Source: Syngnathus acus (taxonomy: Eukaryota; Chordata; Actinopteri; Syngnathiformes; Syngnathidae). From it: a stretch of DNA of 64,000 nucleotides. The notes beneath the pieces are model-generated. The model was given only the letters and a program-made list of their open reading frames with translations, made no database searches and was not told the DNA's origin. The position numbers and the translations under genes were made by a program. Positions 1 to 11,000 of the stretch are shown here, in pieces. The stretch spans positions 9,696,193-9,760,192 of the forward strand of contig NC_051088.1 of NCBI RefSeq assembly GCF_901709675.1. The letters are read 5' to 3'. Each line of letters begins with the position of its first letter. Within the stretch, counting starts at the first letter, position 1.

Positions 1-117
1 TTTTTTTTTTAAACAGTGTTAGTCTGATCTGTCCTCTTGAGGATTATAAAAAAATATATTTTCCATCACCCACCAATGAGCAATACAATCATTTTTGAAT
101 GATTGCCCATAGTCATA

Positions 118-430
118 GTCATGAAGCACGTCTATGAGGAGATCCTGCAGCATTTGCCTCATTTAGTGTGCAAGAAGGGACTTGTAGCACAACTCGTAGA
201 TGCTTCACCGCTATATGCTTACAACTCAATGGTTACTGTCCAAGAAGAACATCGCCATGATGGAACAATCTCCCCTCACCCAATGTTGCTATGTGTTCCA
301 ACCTCCAACCCCTCAAGGGGACCCCTTTTGAAGACGTAGACAACATCTAGATGGCTGTGAAGATGGAGCTGTGGAGGATCCCTGAAGAATCCTTCAAGGA
401 GGCGTGGCCGAAAAGGCTGTAGAAGTGTCA
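118..430 (+). pseudogene. Decayed mariner/Tc1-superfamily transposase fragment (C-terminal part)
   Basis: Three successive reading frames give pieces that line up with the C-terminal half of mariner-like transposases. Frame 1 (about 121-243) reads VYEEILQHL followed by a KK-rich stretch. Frame 2 (242-322) reads KKNIAMMEQSP. Frame 3 (330-428) reads EDVDNI, then a stop, then MAVKMELWRIPEESFKEAW. The order and spacing fit the family, in which a basic helix is followed by the KNI..ME..P stretch and then a terminal VDNIK..V..EL..IPEESF helix. Two frameshifts and internal stops (TAG at 348 and at the end) show it is dead. It sits in the sense orientation inside an mtor intron. Family assignment is from recalled transposase motifs. 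Confidence 0.6.
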
Positions 431-524
431 AGTCAAGTCAAGTCAAGTTTATTTGTATAGCCCTAAATCACAAGCAGTCTCAAAGGGCTTCACATAGACA
501 AAAAATTGACAATTATTCTCAAAG
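427..524 (-). repeat. Teleost dispersed repeat tail (TCAAG-terminated), copy 1
   Basis: Starts with four GTCAA/GTCAAG units, followed by a TTTATTTGTATAGCCCTAAATC core and CAAAGGGCTTCACA. It is almost identical to 58483-58579. On the minus strand it reads as the 3' tail of a non-LTR element: a CTTTGAGA motif, then TATACAAATAAA, then a (CTTGA)n end. This type of tail is very common in percomorph fish. Confidence 0.75.
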
Positions 525-922
525 TGCTCTTTACTCCAGTGGGATTGCTTCAAAGAGGAAAACATGCCGTTTGGAATTGAAATTAGTGGCTCTTTGAGAT
601 ATCCAATTTATGAGCTTTTCAAGATACAAGCTGTCATTTGCATGAATTTTTATTTTTTTGTGGACAATTTTTCAAAAAAGAAGTGTCTTTCCGTTTCACG
701 CCACCTCCGCCTGAAGCATAAAGCAACCACTTACCCTTTAGTCCGCTAGCTTAATGCTGATGCATATCATGTACGTATGTACATTTACCAAAAGTTGACA
801 AGTAACTGGTAATGTCCTCGCGGCGGCCACACATGTTCACGTGTCTATTGTATTCTACAGTACATTCGGCTCCATACATTTAAATGCTTAAACCATAACA
901 AATGTGTTTACGTGTTCCCCAG

Positions 923-1030
923 GCGATGGTGTCGTGCCAGATGTTGTCAGAGCTGGAGGAGGTGATCCAGTACAAGCTCGTGCCCGAGAGGAGGGACATC
1001 ATTCGGGAAACATGGTGGGAGAGGCTTCAG
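923..1030 (+). CDS. mtor: mtor exon: FAT domain, residues 1-36
   Basis: The exon is 108 nt and phase 0 at both ends. It starts after CCCCAG with codons for [13 protein letters not shown] and ends WWERLQ before donor GTAACC. It corresponds to human mTOR from about residue 1589 and differs at only a few positions (Gln for His, Asp for Glu, Glu-Thr for Gln-Ile). A 27-unit CA microsatellite follows 36 bp after the exon. Confidence 0.95.
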
Positions 1031-1063
1031 GTAACCTCAGCCCTTCAACATGATGTATGGGCG

Positions 1064-1121
<58 letters not shown>

Positions 1122-4100
1122 AACTCACGTGTAAAAGCTCAAATGCAGCTTAAAGCAGATGTTGAAAAGGCTACTGTTTCTCAAGGGCGGCATTTTATGC
1201 CAACAAAGTCAAAGTCACATCATACAGTTGGTGTGCACAAGTATACATGAGTAGTTTCCCAGCAAAGCTTTATAGTCTGTCAGGAATCATGGGAAAGCTC
1301 CTCTGTATCTGAATCACACTTTTGTGTAAAAAGTTCACTTGAATTTTTTCCTCTCTCATAAGGCTGTTGATATCGCAATAGCGATACTAAAACAATAATA
1401 TAATAAGCGGTTCAGAAAATGGATGGATGTAAGTATTCTAAATTCACTCCTAAAAAAAAAAACTCCTTTGATTTTGTGTGAGAAATTATAAGAGAAATTG
1501 ATACTCAATTGATCAGTTGTGTTTTAACTAAATTGTGTTTTTCCACATGGATTTCTATATAATTGAAAGTAATATAGCTATGATAAATGGGAAATGGTGC
1601 AACATGAGAAAAATGAACAAAATAGGAGGCAGTTGATAAGACAGAACAAATAAAAGCTTGAGGCCCAACTTAACTCTTGGGTTTGAAGTGTACATGCGAC
1701 ATAAAACAGAAAAATACCTGTAGCTTACTTGTTCTTGTTGAGATATCTGTCTAATGGCAGTCAAAGAAAATGTATTCACAGTGCTATAGTGCAGATATAT
1801 GGTAGCCACTACCTTGGCAAGCTTGGATAAACTCACTGTGTTTATGTTCTGTCAAAGTGCAACCAAGAGATGGAAGAGTTTCAGTCAGAATGTCGTGAAG
1901 TGTTTTCATCTCAGTATCGTATTGAAAAGATTTATGCCCGCCTGTAGGAGCCCCTCTGCTGATTGTAACCAACATTTGCATGAAAATGTGATTATTAATA
2001 CCCATAAACCTTTGCTGCGAGTCACTCATAGATGACATCGAAGAAATGGGCTGTAAAACAAAATGACACCTCTTAAATTTAAGTTTTATTTTTTGATGTC
2101 CAGAAGGTCTGGATGATGAACCGATATAATCGATGACAGTTTTTTTGTTTTCCTTTGTCTCGCTATCAAAAAAATTGTGCAGGGACAAAAGTTGAAACAT
2201 TTGAAATGACTTCTAAAAAATATTGTATTAGGAAATGTATTTAACGGACCATCTTTTTCAGAGAAAGTTCTTTTGTTTTAACATGGAAAAAAGATAAAGA
2301 AAAAAGATAATAAAGGAAAAAAAAAGGGCTCTCTGTGAAAGTTGATACAGTTGATGCCAAGAAAAATTAAATGCCTGTGTTTTTGTTTCAGGATAAAAAA
2401 GCAAACCTCAGAAGGTGGAAAAAAAATCCCTAAAGATAAACGATGATTAATGTCATTGCCACATACTCTTTCAATTTACTTAAGCGTGAAATACCATTAA
2501 TTTTGATTTTTGGGGGAGGCAAAGGAGATTATATTTCAGGGCCGTACCGCTCAACCACATTTTGTAGTCTCTATTGATCGCAGGAAAGTGCCACTTAATG
2601 TGCCGATACCAATCACCCAATTTAACTTCCTTTTATCTGTCAGGGGGCTAAGAGTTGTGCTCGCTATTAATAACTTATAATCTAAGTATATGTAATCAAA
2701 TTTCATATCTATTTATTTTCTGGTTTCGTTTTATATTTAAAAAAACAGTATTTTGTTGTTGGTTTCTCACATTTGGAATAAATCATTTTATTTTGTGAAT
2801 AGGAGTTTAAATTTGACTGTTGACAAAGGCTTGCTCCGCACCACTAAACTTCAAAATGAAAAGCGGCATGTTTCGCCCCGGTCCATCCATTTTCTTCTCA
2901 CGGTTTGGAATGGCACCTGGCAAGTTTCTTTCTGACTTTTCAAAGCTTTCAGACATGACAGGTGAAGAGAAAGCATTTCCAGACGCACTGAATTCCTCCC
3001 ACAGTAAAATGAAGATCAGACTGATTTTTTTTTTTCCCCCCCATCATAAAAGATGAGATTTGCTTTGGGATCTTGCGAGGGCCGTGCTAGTAAGCACACT
3101 GAGCTTATAATGCCAACGCCAGAGGTGGAGGGACTGACAGCCTTATTTTTATTTTTTTGGGGAACATTTCATCTGGTACTGACCTCACACATCTGTTAGA
3201 GTCCGGCTCCTACTCCTCAGATACTTCTCTTTTATTTTATGTCGTATTTGCCTTAACCTGTAGGCGAATATCATGCATTAGTGTTTTTCCAGACATTTTA
3301 TTCTGTCAAGTTGACTCAAATCTGTAAAAATCTAGATCCCCTCAGAAACCTTTCAGCAACAAGTTTTTTGCAATTGAAATATTGTCATCGCTTTATTGCA
3401 GACCTGAAATATTGAGTTACACCACTTTGCTCTTTCATGCAAAAACAAGAATTTATCATATTGCTTTCCTCGTGTAAATCATGTCAGAGCAGAGTATGCC
3501 AGCGATTAGTTCTTGAAAATTCATAAAAGATGACGCACAGTATACGTCTGTTTTTTGTTCTGGCACATGGACTGGACTCACGTGTGGAGGTGTTGAGAAT
3601 GTCAGTAATGGTCACCGTAGTTTTAACTATACAGCTCTCGAGTGTACAATATCAATGAAGTAGTTCCTCACTTTAAAGTCTAACAAAAAGACTATTTCAT
3701 CCATGTTTTTTGTTTGTGCGTGTGTTTTCTCTCAGGGTTGTCAGCGGATCGTAGAGGACTGGCAAAGGATCCTGATGGTCAGGTCACTTGTGATCAGCCC
3801 CCATGAGGATATGAGGACGTGGCTGAAATACGCCAGCCTTTGTGGCAAAAGTGGACGCTTGGTAAGTTACATTTCCCGGAAGCAGACGCATACTAGTTCT
3901 GCATTAAGGCTATTTTATTTTATGTTTAGCAAACTTCAACCAGCGGTTTACATCTTGTCGTGAACGCTATTATTTTTGTTGAAGTCTGTTCTTGAGTGTT
4001 GTCTTTGACACATACACTTGTACTGTACTGTACTGTACTGTACTGTACCTGGAGAGTTTTTTTTACTTCTCTGGCCAACTGTCTTGAAGGTTTTTTTTTT

Positions 4101-5048
4101 CTTTACCAGGGAAAGAATTCTTAGGTCAGCTGCCACAATCATTTTCTGTGGACTTCTGAATTTTTTGGTGTTGCTGAGCATACCAGTGCGTTCTTTCTAC
4201 GAATTTTCCAACAGTTGGTTTGGCCAATTCTAATATTTTTGCTAGGTCAGGTCTGTTTTGATTTTTCACCATAATGCTTCTTCACTAATAGTGAGAGGTC
4301 TTTGGATATGACAGCAAAGTTGGCAGCAACATATTCCAAATGCAAATAGCTCACTTGATATAAAAGTAGAACCATTATCTGTTCCTTGTTAATGGCATTA
4401 GGAGGAGCAGAACAGCCAGTTGTCCTATTAGTTTTGCTATCTTAAAAAATGGGAGTGTGTTTAAAAGGTTTGAGTGTGTTTGTAGCCTAAAGATGATTTG
4501 GTTGCTGTGACTATCTGAACTGGGGCACAAGGAAGTACAGTACTCAGTTGTTGCCTGTAGTGTAATGTAAAGCCGTTCTATAGATTTTGAAATTCACCAC
4601 TTGCTGTTGCAATGATTAAACTTTTAAATAACTGAAATCACTTCACCCAGGTTTTGATCCTGTTTGATGAAATGAAACTCGAGTGGTATGTTATATATAT
4701 ATTTTATTTCATCTGCTTTTCCAAATACAAATGTGAAGTCTGTACTTGAAAAGGATTTCCACGTTTTTCAAACTTTTTGGACCATGATCAAGTGGCAAGG
4801 GACTCTTAATCTGTTTTTAAACACGGTATTTGTGGGTCTGCGCTTTTACAGTCATTTTCCATCTTTCACCTCAGTGTTATTGTCATGATTGCAAAGCATT
4901 GCCGACGACGAGCCACACAACACACACACGCGCAGAACAGACATGCTTGAATGGCCAACTGTGATGTAAGTGAAAGTGAAAGCAGTGGCAAGCATAATGG
5001 GAAATGCTAATACAGGGTCTTGGAAAAAATAACCCTTCTCCTTTTTGC

Positions 5049-5079
<31 letters not shown>

Positions 5080-8000
5080 TCTCCAAAGCTTCCTAACAAC
5101 TTATTAGTGCCCACTTCCCAAAAGATGTGTCATTGCAGTTATGCAATGAAAGTCTGTAAGCTCTCAAGTTTCTCCAAATTGACAGTATCATAGGATTTTT
5201 GACTTTTTGGTCTTCCTGACACTGCTCTTGTTCCTGTTGTGATGCATTTGCCCATCTTCAAACCGCCCCTCCTCCCTCCAGGCATTGGCCCATAAGACCC
5301 TGGTGCTCCTTTTGGGTGTTGACCCCTCCAAGCAACTTGATCACCCACTGCCCACAGCCCACCCACATGTCACCTATGCTTATATGAAGTATATGTGGAA
5401 GAGTGCCCGCAAGGTAAGCGCAAGCTAGCTCTCGTTTTGATGTCACCCTTTTTTATGTCAATACACTAATACAAAGGAGTTGGGAATTTCAAGCTATTAG
5501 TCTTGTCACCGTTTAATATTATTTTTGCACATCTTGTCTGGGCCCGGCCGGTTTGACTCCGCATGTCAGTTTATGGCCGCAGACATTTATATTTCCATCA
5601 CAACTTCATCTCGCTCTAAAGACAGCCTGTAACGTTAGACGTGCATGAGTCAGTCGTTCAAGAGCAGCGGTTTATGATTTATGGAATTGAAGCTGGATAA
5701 AAACCAGTTTGTTTTCCAATAAATTCCTTGCAATTAAAGTCTTGCAGGGAAACTTCGATTCTCTTGAGCATTCAGACTATTTTTTTTCATGTAATTTTAA
5801 AATAAAACAAAACTAAGACTTATGAGTAATTGTTTTGAATTTGGCAAATGAAAGGATATTTAAACTGTATGTAGTTTTGTGTACTCCAAGAGCGCAGATG
5901 TCAAACTCATTTTTGCTATAGGTCACAGTGTAGTCACCGTTTCCTTCAGAGGGCCATTATGACTTTGAAACGTACCATAAATCTCCACATATTACATATC
6001 CACAACAAATTGAAGGAAAACTAGCTTTGAAGTCAAGGACATTAGTTTATTTACTATTGTTCAAGGTGCAGTTAAAAGGGGTTTACTCACAAGAAAATGT
6101 TAGGAATATTGCAACGTTTTTATTTATTATCAGGGGTGTGGGTCTCCAGAAAAAATAATTCAGTACAATTCAAGAATGTAACTATTTTAAAATGTAACGA
6201 TTCGATTCAGTGGGTTTTCGATTTGATTCCGTATGGTACAGCTGTAGCTTTTATCATGTTTATTAAGATGCAACACCATATGGACGAGAAAAGTCTCAGG
6301 AAATAAGTCATTAATCAGGGATTATTTCTATTTACAGTAGTCGGCCGGCATGCTGAGGGTGTTATAAAAAAAATATATAGATATGTTTGATTCAGAGTGA
6401 CACTTAAAAGTCATAAAGCCCCCTCATCCACCACCCACCAATTCTCTAAAATGTTCATATCTACCTCTTCAGATTGATGCCTTCCAGCACATGCAGCATT
6501 TTGTGCAAGGGATGCAGCAGCAAGCCCAGCATGCTATTGCGGCAGAAGACCAAAAGCACAAACAGGAGCTCCACAAACTCATGGCAAGGTGTGTCCCCCT
6601 TTAAAAAAAAAAAAGCGAAAATAAAACAAACGTGTACACTTTACTGCAAACCTCTATACAAATCTCTAATCTAGTCCTTCCTGCCATTTGACTAGCTTGT
6701 GGTTTGGTTTATGTCTACTGTCTGTATGGAAAGTTGTTAATGAGGCATACTTGAGATAACTGTTCAGCTCATTTGCGTCACTTTGCTTTATTTTCATGAC
6801 AGTGTCTGTCTGCATTATTAATGCGGTTTGGTGTGCCAACTGTCAGACATCCACATCCACGCAAAGTCCGACTCAACATAATTGAAGGAAAATGTAGCCT
6901 TTTATTTCTTTCCCCGTTTTTAAAAGACACCTTCACATTCATTCCCAGAGTCATTTTCAAGGTGATTCACATCCTTTGAGTGACTAAATATTAAACATAA
7001 TTAACACATAATTAGTCCTCTTTTGCACACACCAGCAACTCCAACATCAAACCATGCCATCAAATGTCACAGATGCGCTGTCGGTTTTTCACCTTCATGG
7101 CTCCCACTGAATGCTTGACTGACAGCTCTGGCAGAAAGGTGCAGCTCATTGTGGGAAACCATGCATTGCATGAAATCTTTTTCAAAATGTTGTCAGCTTA
7201 ACGGCAGCTTTTCAAAAGCCTGACACCCTGATAGACTTCCTGTGTAGTCAGACGCTGATTACAGAGCTTGATACTGATTCAGAGTAATGGAAATGCTCTT
7301 TGATTGCCAAAGTTTCATTCTTAGGCGTCCCAAAAATCTAATGAGTGAGTCACTGCAGTATTAAAATAAAACACTCTATCTTAACAAGTTACCACATGCA
7401 CTGTGATGCTGAATTCCTACTTTGTAATATTCACAGAGAACTTGGTTTATTTATTTAACCCCTGTTGAAAAAAAATGGTAAAGTATGCAAACTTAGAAAC
7501 AGTAAGCCATCTAAACAACAACTCAATATAATTAGTTATATTATTTGCATCTATACGGATCATTTAAAAGTAATTTACAATATCGAGTTGATATTCGTAC
7601 TATGCATAGTACCTATCAATTACATGCGTTATTTTTTTTATGATTACATACAAAATCAATTGATATGCAAAAGTTTGTGGCGTGCAAAGAAAAAAAACAA
7701 TGTATCCTTTTTTTGAAATCGGTTCTAATCTTGTTGGCTTACTACACAAACACACAGGCATGGATCATTGCTTCTCAACACTCACACATCACAACAGAGA
7801 AGTGTGACAAATTAAAAAAAAGACCTAGGTTATTTTGGAAAACTCATTTCACCCTCCCAAGAGGGACACTGGTTGTCTGAGGAATGCATGTTAGTGACGA
7901 CAACCGTATCTTGTCAGACAAGGACTGGCTTCCTCCAGACAAGTTGACACACTTTCAAGATTATAGGTCTGAAGCGCGGTATGGGGCACACCTGGACAGC

Positions 8001-11000
8001 TCAGCCCGACGTTGTGGCCACACAATCACAGGGACGTCCCCTCCACAGACAAATTCTCTGCAACCTGGCATCTCCTGTCCAAATGACACATCGTTCTGAA
8101 ATTCACACAGCCCCTACTATTTTCCCCAAACGCCAACCTGTTAAACATTTGCTGCAGCTTTAGGCATTGACACGTGAACCCGGACTGCGTGCTTGCATGG
8201 AAAAGCGCTCAGGAGAAATTACATAATCTCCATCAAAACAATTTAGTTTAGGTATTGTGCAAATGGTCCTTTGACTGTTGGGCTCTTGATGGAAGGGATG
8301 ACAACAGCATGTGTACCAAGTTGCTCACTTTGGTTCAACACGCTTTATTCCGTTTTTTTGCCAGAAACCGATATTTTTTCTTGTGAGAGTCTTCCAGAGC
8401 TTGATGGATGAAGTGCTATACACCAGGGCCCGATGTAACTGAAGAAAAAGCAGTTTGGATAATTAAGGAGACCCTTTGGTTGTGGTCCCAGAACCTTTCA
8501 GCACATATGTGAAGTTTGTATTAGTGATAGATTTGGAAAATGCCCCTTTGCTTCTCCCAAAGTCAAAACAGAATTGGCTCCTTTTTTTGATCAACTTTGC
8601 TTCGTATTCTGAATGTCATTTGTGGTGTTTTGGAAGCTGCGACATCATGATCATGATTAAAGTCCTCAGTGGGACCGTTTTACTACTCATGCGGTCGTGT
8701 AATACAGTGGATGTTGGAATTGAACGTCCCTTGTTAAAATAGCAGCAGAGGGCTATGAATCACTCATTTTACAGCACTGAGAACACCTAAATTATTGAAC
8801 TGAGCAGAGCAGGGCTGACCTCTGACCTCCTGCAACATAGCTGGTCCACGCAGTTTGATGTTTTTGCTTTCCTACTGAGGGATTTTAAAAAGTATCTAGT
8901 TAAAAATTAGCATGGTTTGGTTTCTTTATTCAATGCAATGATTTATGTGATTTTTCTTGTTTTGTACAGATGCTTCTTGAAGTTGGGAGAGTGGCAGCTT
9001 AGTCTGCAAGGCATCAATGAAAGCACCATCCCTAAGGTCCTGCAGTATTATAGCCATTCCACCGAGCACGACCGCAACTGGTACAAGGTCAGCCCCATTA
9101 TCCACTCTTTACACTCTAGGCTTTCTCTTTCAGCCTTTCTGGCCACAGTAAAAAAAAAGAAAAACCCAGCGGTGTTGGCAAGAGGTTGAAAATGTGTTTG
9201 TTTTTTTGTTTGCTTGTTTTTTTTTCCCTTTTCACGCAAACATCTCCTAACAAAGATGTTTGGCTTCAGTCGGTGCATGGTCCATTTATATAGATCAATG
9301 TGTGGTTATATTTAGAGTGCATCCTCCGGTGTATCAAATGATTTTCCGAAGTTGTGGTGCCGGGAATTAGAACCTTTTTTTTTTTTTTTGGTCCAAGCCA
9401 AAGCCAGGCTGCAGGGATGGTTGCATTTTACTCACCTAGCCAGCTTCCTACCCACATGTCCTCGCCAACACCCTTAAGCTTTTAACCTTTTAAGAGGTGG
9501 TTGTGTAACCCAGCAAACCAAACATCACACTCACTCACACATTTGGATCACGTCCGGAAGACTTTTTGTCCCACCCTAAACTGGAAAAATGACATCATGA
9601 GCCATCATCATGGTGGAACTCATTTGCAGTTTTTGCCCCGTCTTTTCATTAAGCTTGTCCCATCTTTTGGCAGGCCTGGCACGCCTGGGCAGTAATGAAT
9701 TTCGAGGCTGTGCTGCACTACAAACACCAGAGTCAAGCTCGAGATGAGAAGAAGAAGTTGCGGCACGCCAGTGGTGCCAGTGCCAACAGCGAGGCCAGCA
9801 ACAGCGACAGTGAGATTGACAGCAACGACCACAGTCCTGCTCCCTCGCCAGGACAAAAAAAGGTTAATGAGGTGAGAATGGTACAGAATCAACCAAACAT
9901 AGATAGATGATTAATAGATGGATAGTTGGGTATATAGACAGATGGATGGGTGTGTGGCTAGATAAACAGTCTCCCATGCCACAACTGTCCAAATGTTCTT
10001 TAGACGAGTTGAAGCTGAATAAATCAACAGATTGCAGACAAATATTGCCGATTACTCAATTGCTTCGAGCAAGGAATGATTAAGCAACATCATGACATGA
10101 TTAATTAACAACAGATTTTTTGATAAAGTTGATAAAAATGCTCCTTGAGATGGATGGACATATAATGTATCATGTTCCTCAAAGTGTCGTTTTATTTTCT
10201 CTCTCAAAGACATTGCTCCTGTATACGGTTCCTGCTGTTCAAGGGTTTTTTCGCTCCATTTCTTTGTCCAGAGGAAACAACCTGCAAGACACACTCAGGT
10301 GAGTCATGTAGCTCTAGTTAGTATTGACTGCCGTGTCAAAGCTTCTGTTATGTTTTGTGATTTATTACTGTACTTTTTAGGGTTCTGACTTTATGGTTTG
10401 ACTATGGCCATTGGCCTGAAGTAAATGAGGCCTTGGTGGAAGGCATCAAGACTATCCAAATAGATACCTGGCTGCAGGTAAAACTTGCAAGATTATCCAG
10501 AGCGAGAGAGCCTTGATGGAGGTCTTCCATTTCCGTGCTCATCTTTGTGTTTGCTACTTAGGTGATCCCACAACTTATTGCTCGGATTGATACTCCTCGT
10601 CCTCTGGTGGGTCGCCTCATCCACCAGTTGCTAACAGACATTGGCCGGTATCATCCACAAGTAAGTTTGCAGTTCTACTCCTAAATCAACCCCCCCCCTC
10701 CCCAAAACAATCTTTGAAGCAATAACAATTGATTAACGATGAACCACTCATCGGCAGGCGTTGATCTACCCACTAACTGTGGCCTCAAAGTCTACCACCA
10801 CCGCTCGCCACAATGCTGCAAACAAAATCCTGAAAAACATGTGCGAACACTGCAACACTCTGGTCCAACAAGCCATCATGGTATGGATAGTGATTGTCAT
10901 TATGCTCAACTATGCATTGATAAATTGTGCTATATAATATGTAATTTATCCTTTGTCCAGGTTAGTGAGGAGCTCATCCGAGTTGCCATTTTGTGGCATG

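Larger units (their letters stand above)
1..922. other. mtor intron (3' end), with transposon relic and dispersed repeat
   Basis: This is non-coding sequence upstream of the first visible mtor exon. It starts with a poly-T run and contains a decayed mariner-type transposase (about 118-430). Directly next to that is a teleost dispersed repeat (427-524). From 525 to 922 I see only AT-rich intron ending in the acceptor CCCCAG at 917-922. Confidence 0.8.
3862..5281. other. mtor intron, 1.4 kb, with Tc1-like relic
   Basis: Contains a pentanucleotide repeat (4021-4048), an antisense Tc1-like transposase fragment (about 4056-4316) and a poly-T run (5049-5076). The remaining sequence has no recognisable function. 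Confidence 0.75.

Noticed and set aside
902-1250. Two open frames across the CA repeat (His-Thr repeats)
   Set aside because: One contains the real mtor exon and then runs through the donor into the microsatellite; the other is pure repeat translation.
1784-2200. 138-codon minus-strand frame in an mtor intron
   Set aside because: No recognisable domain and AT-driven composition; a possible decayed repeat but no family could be named.
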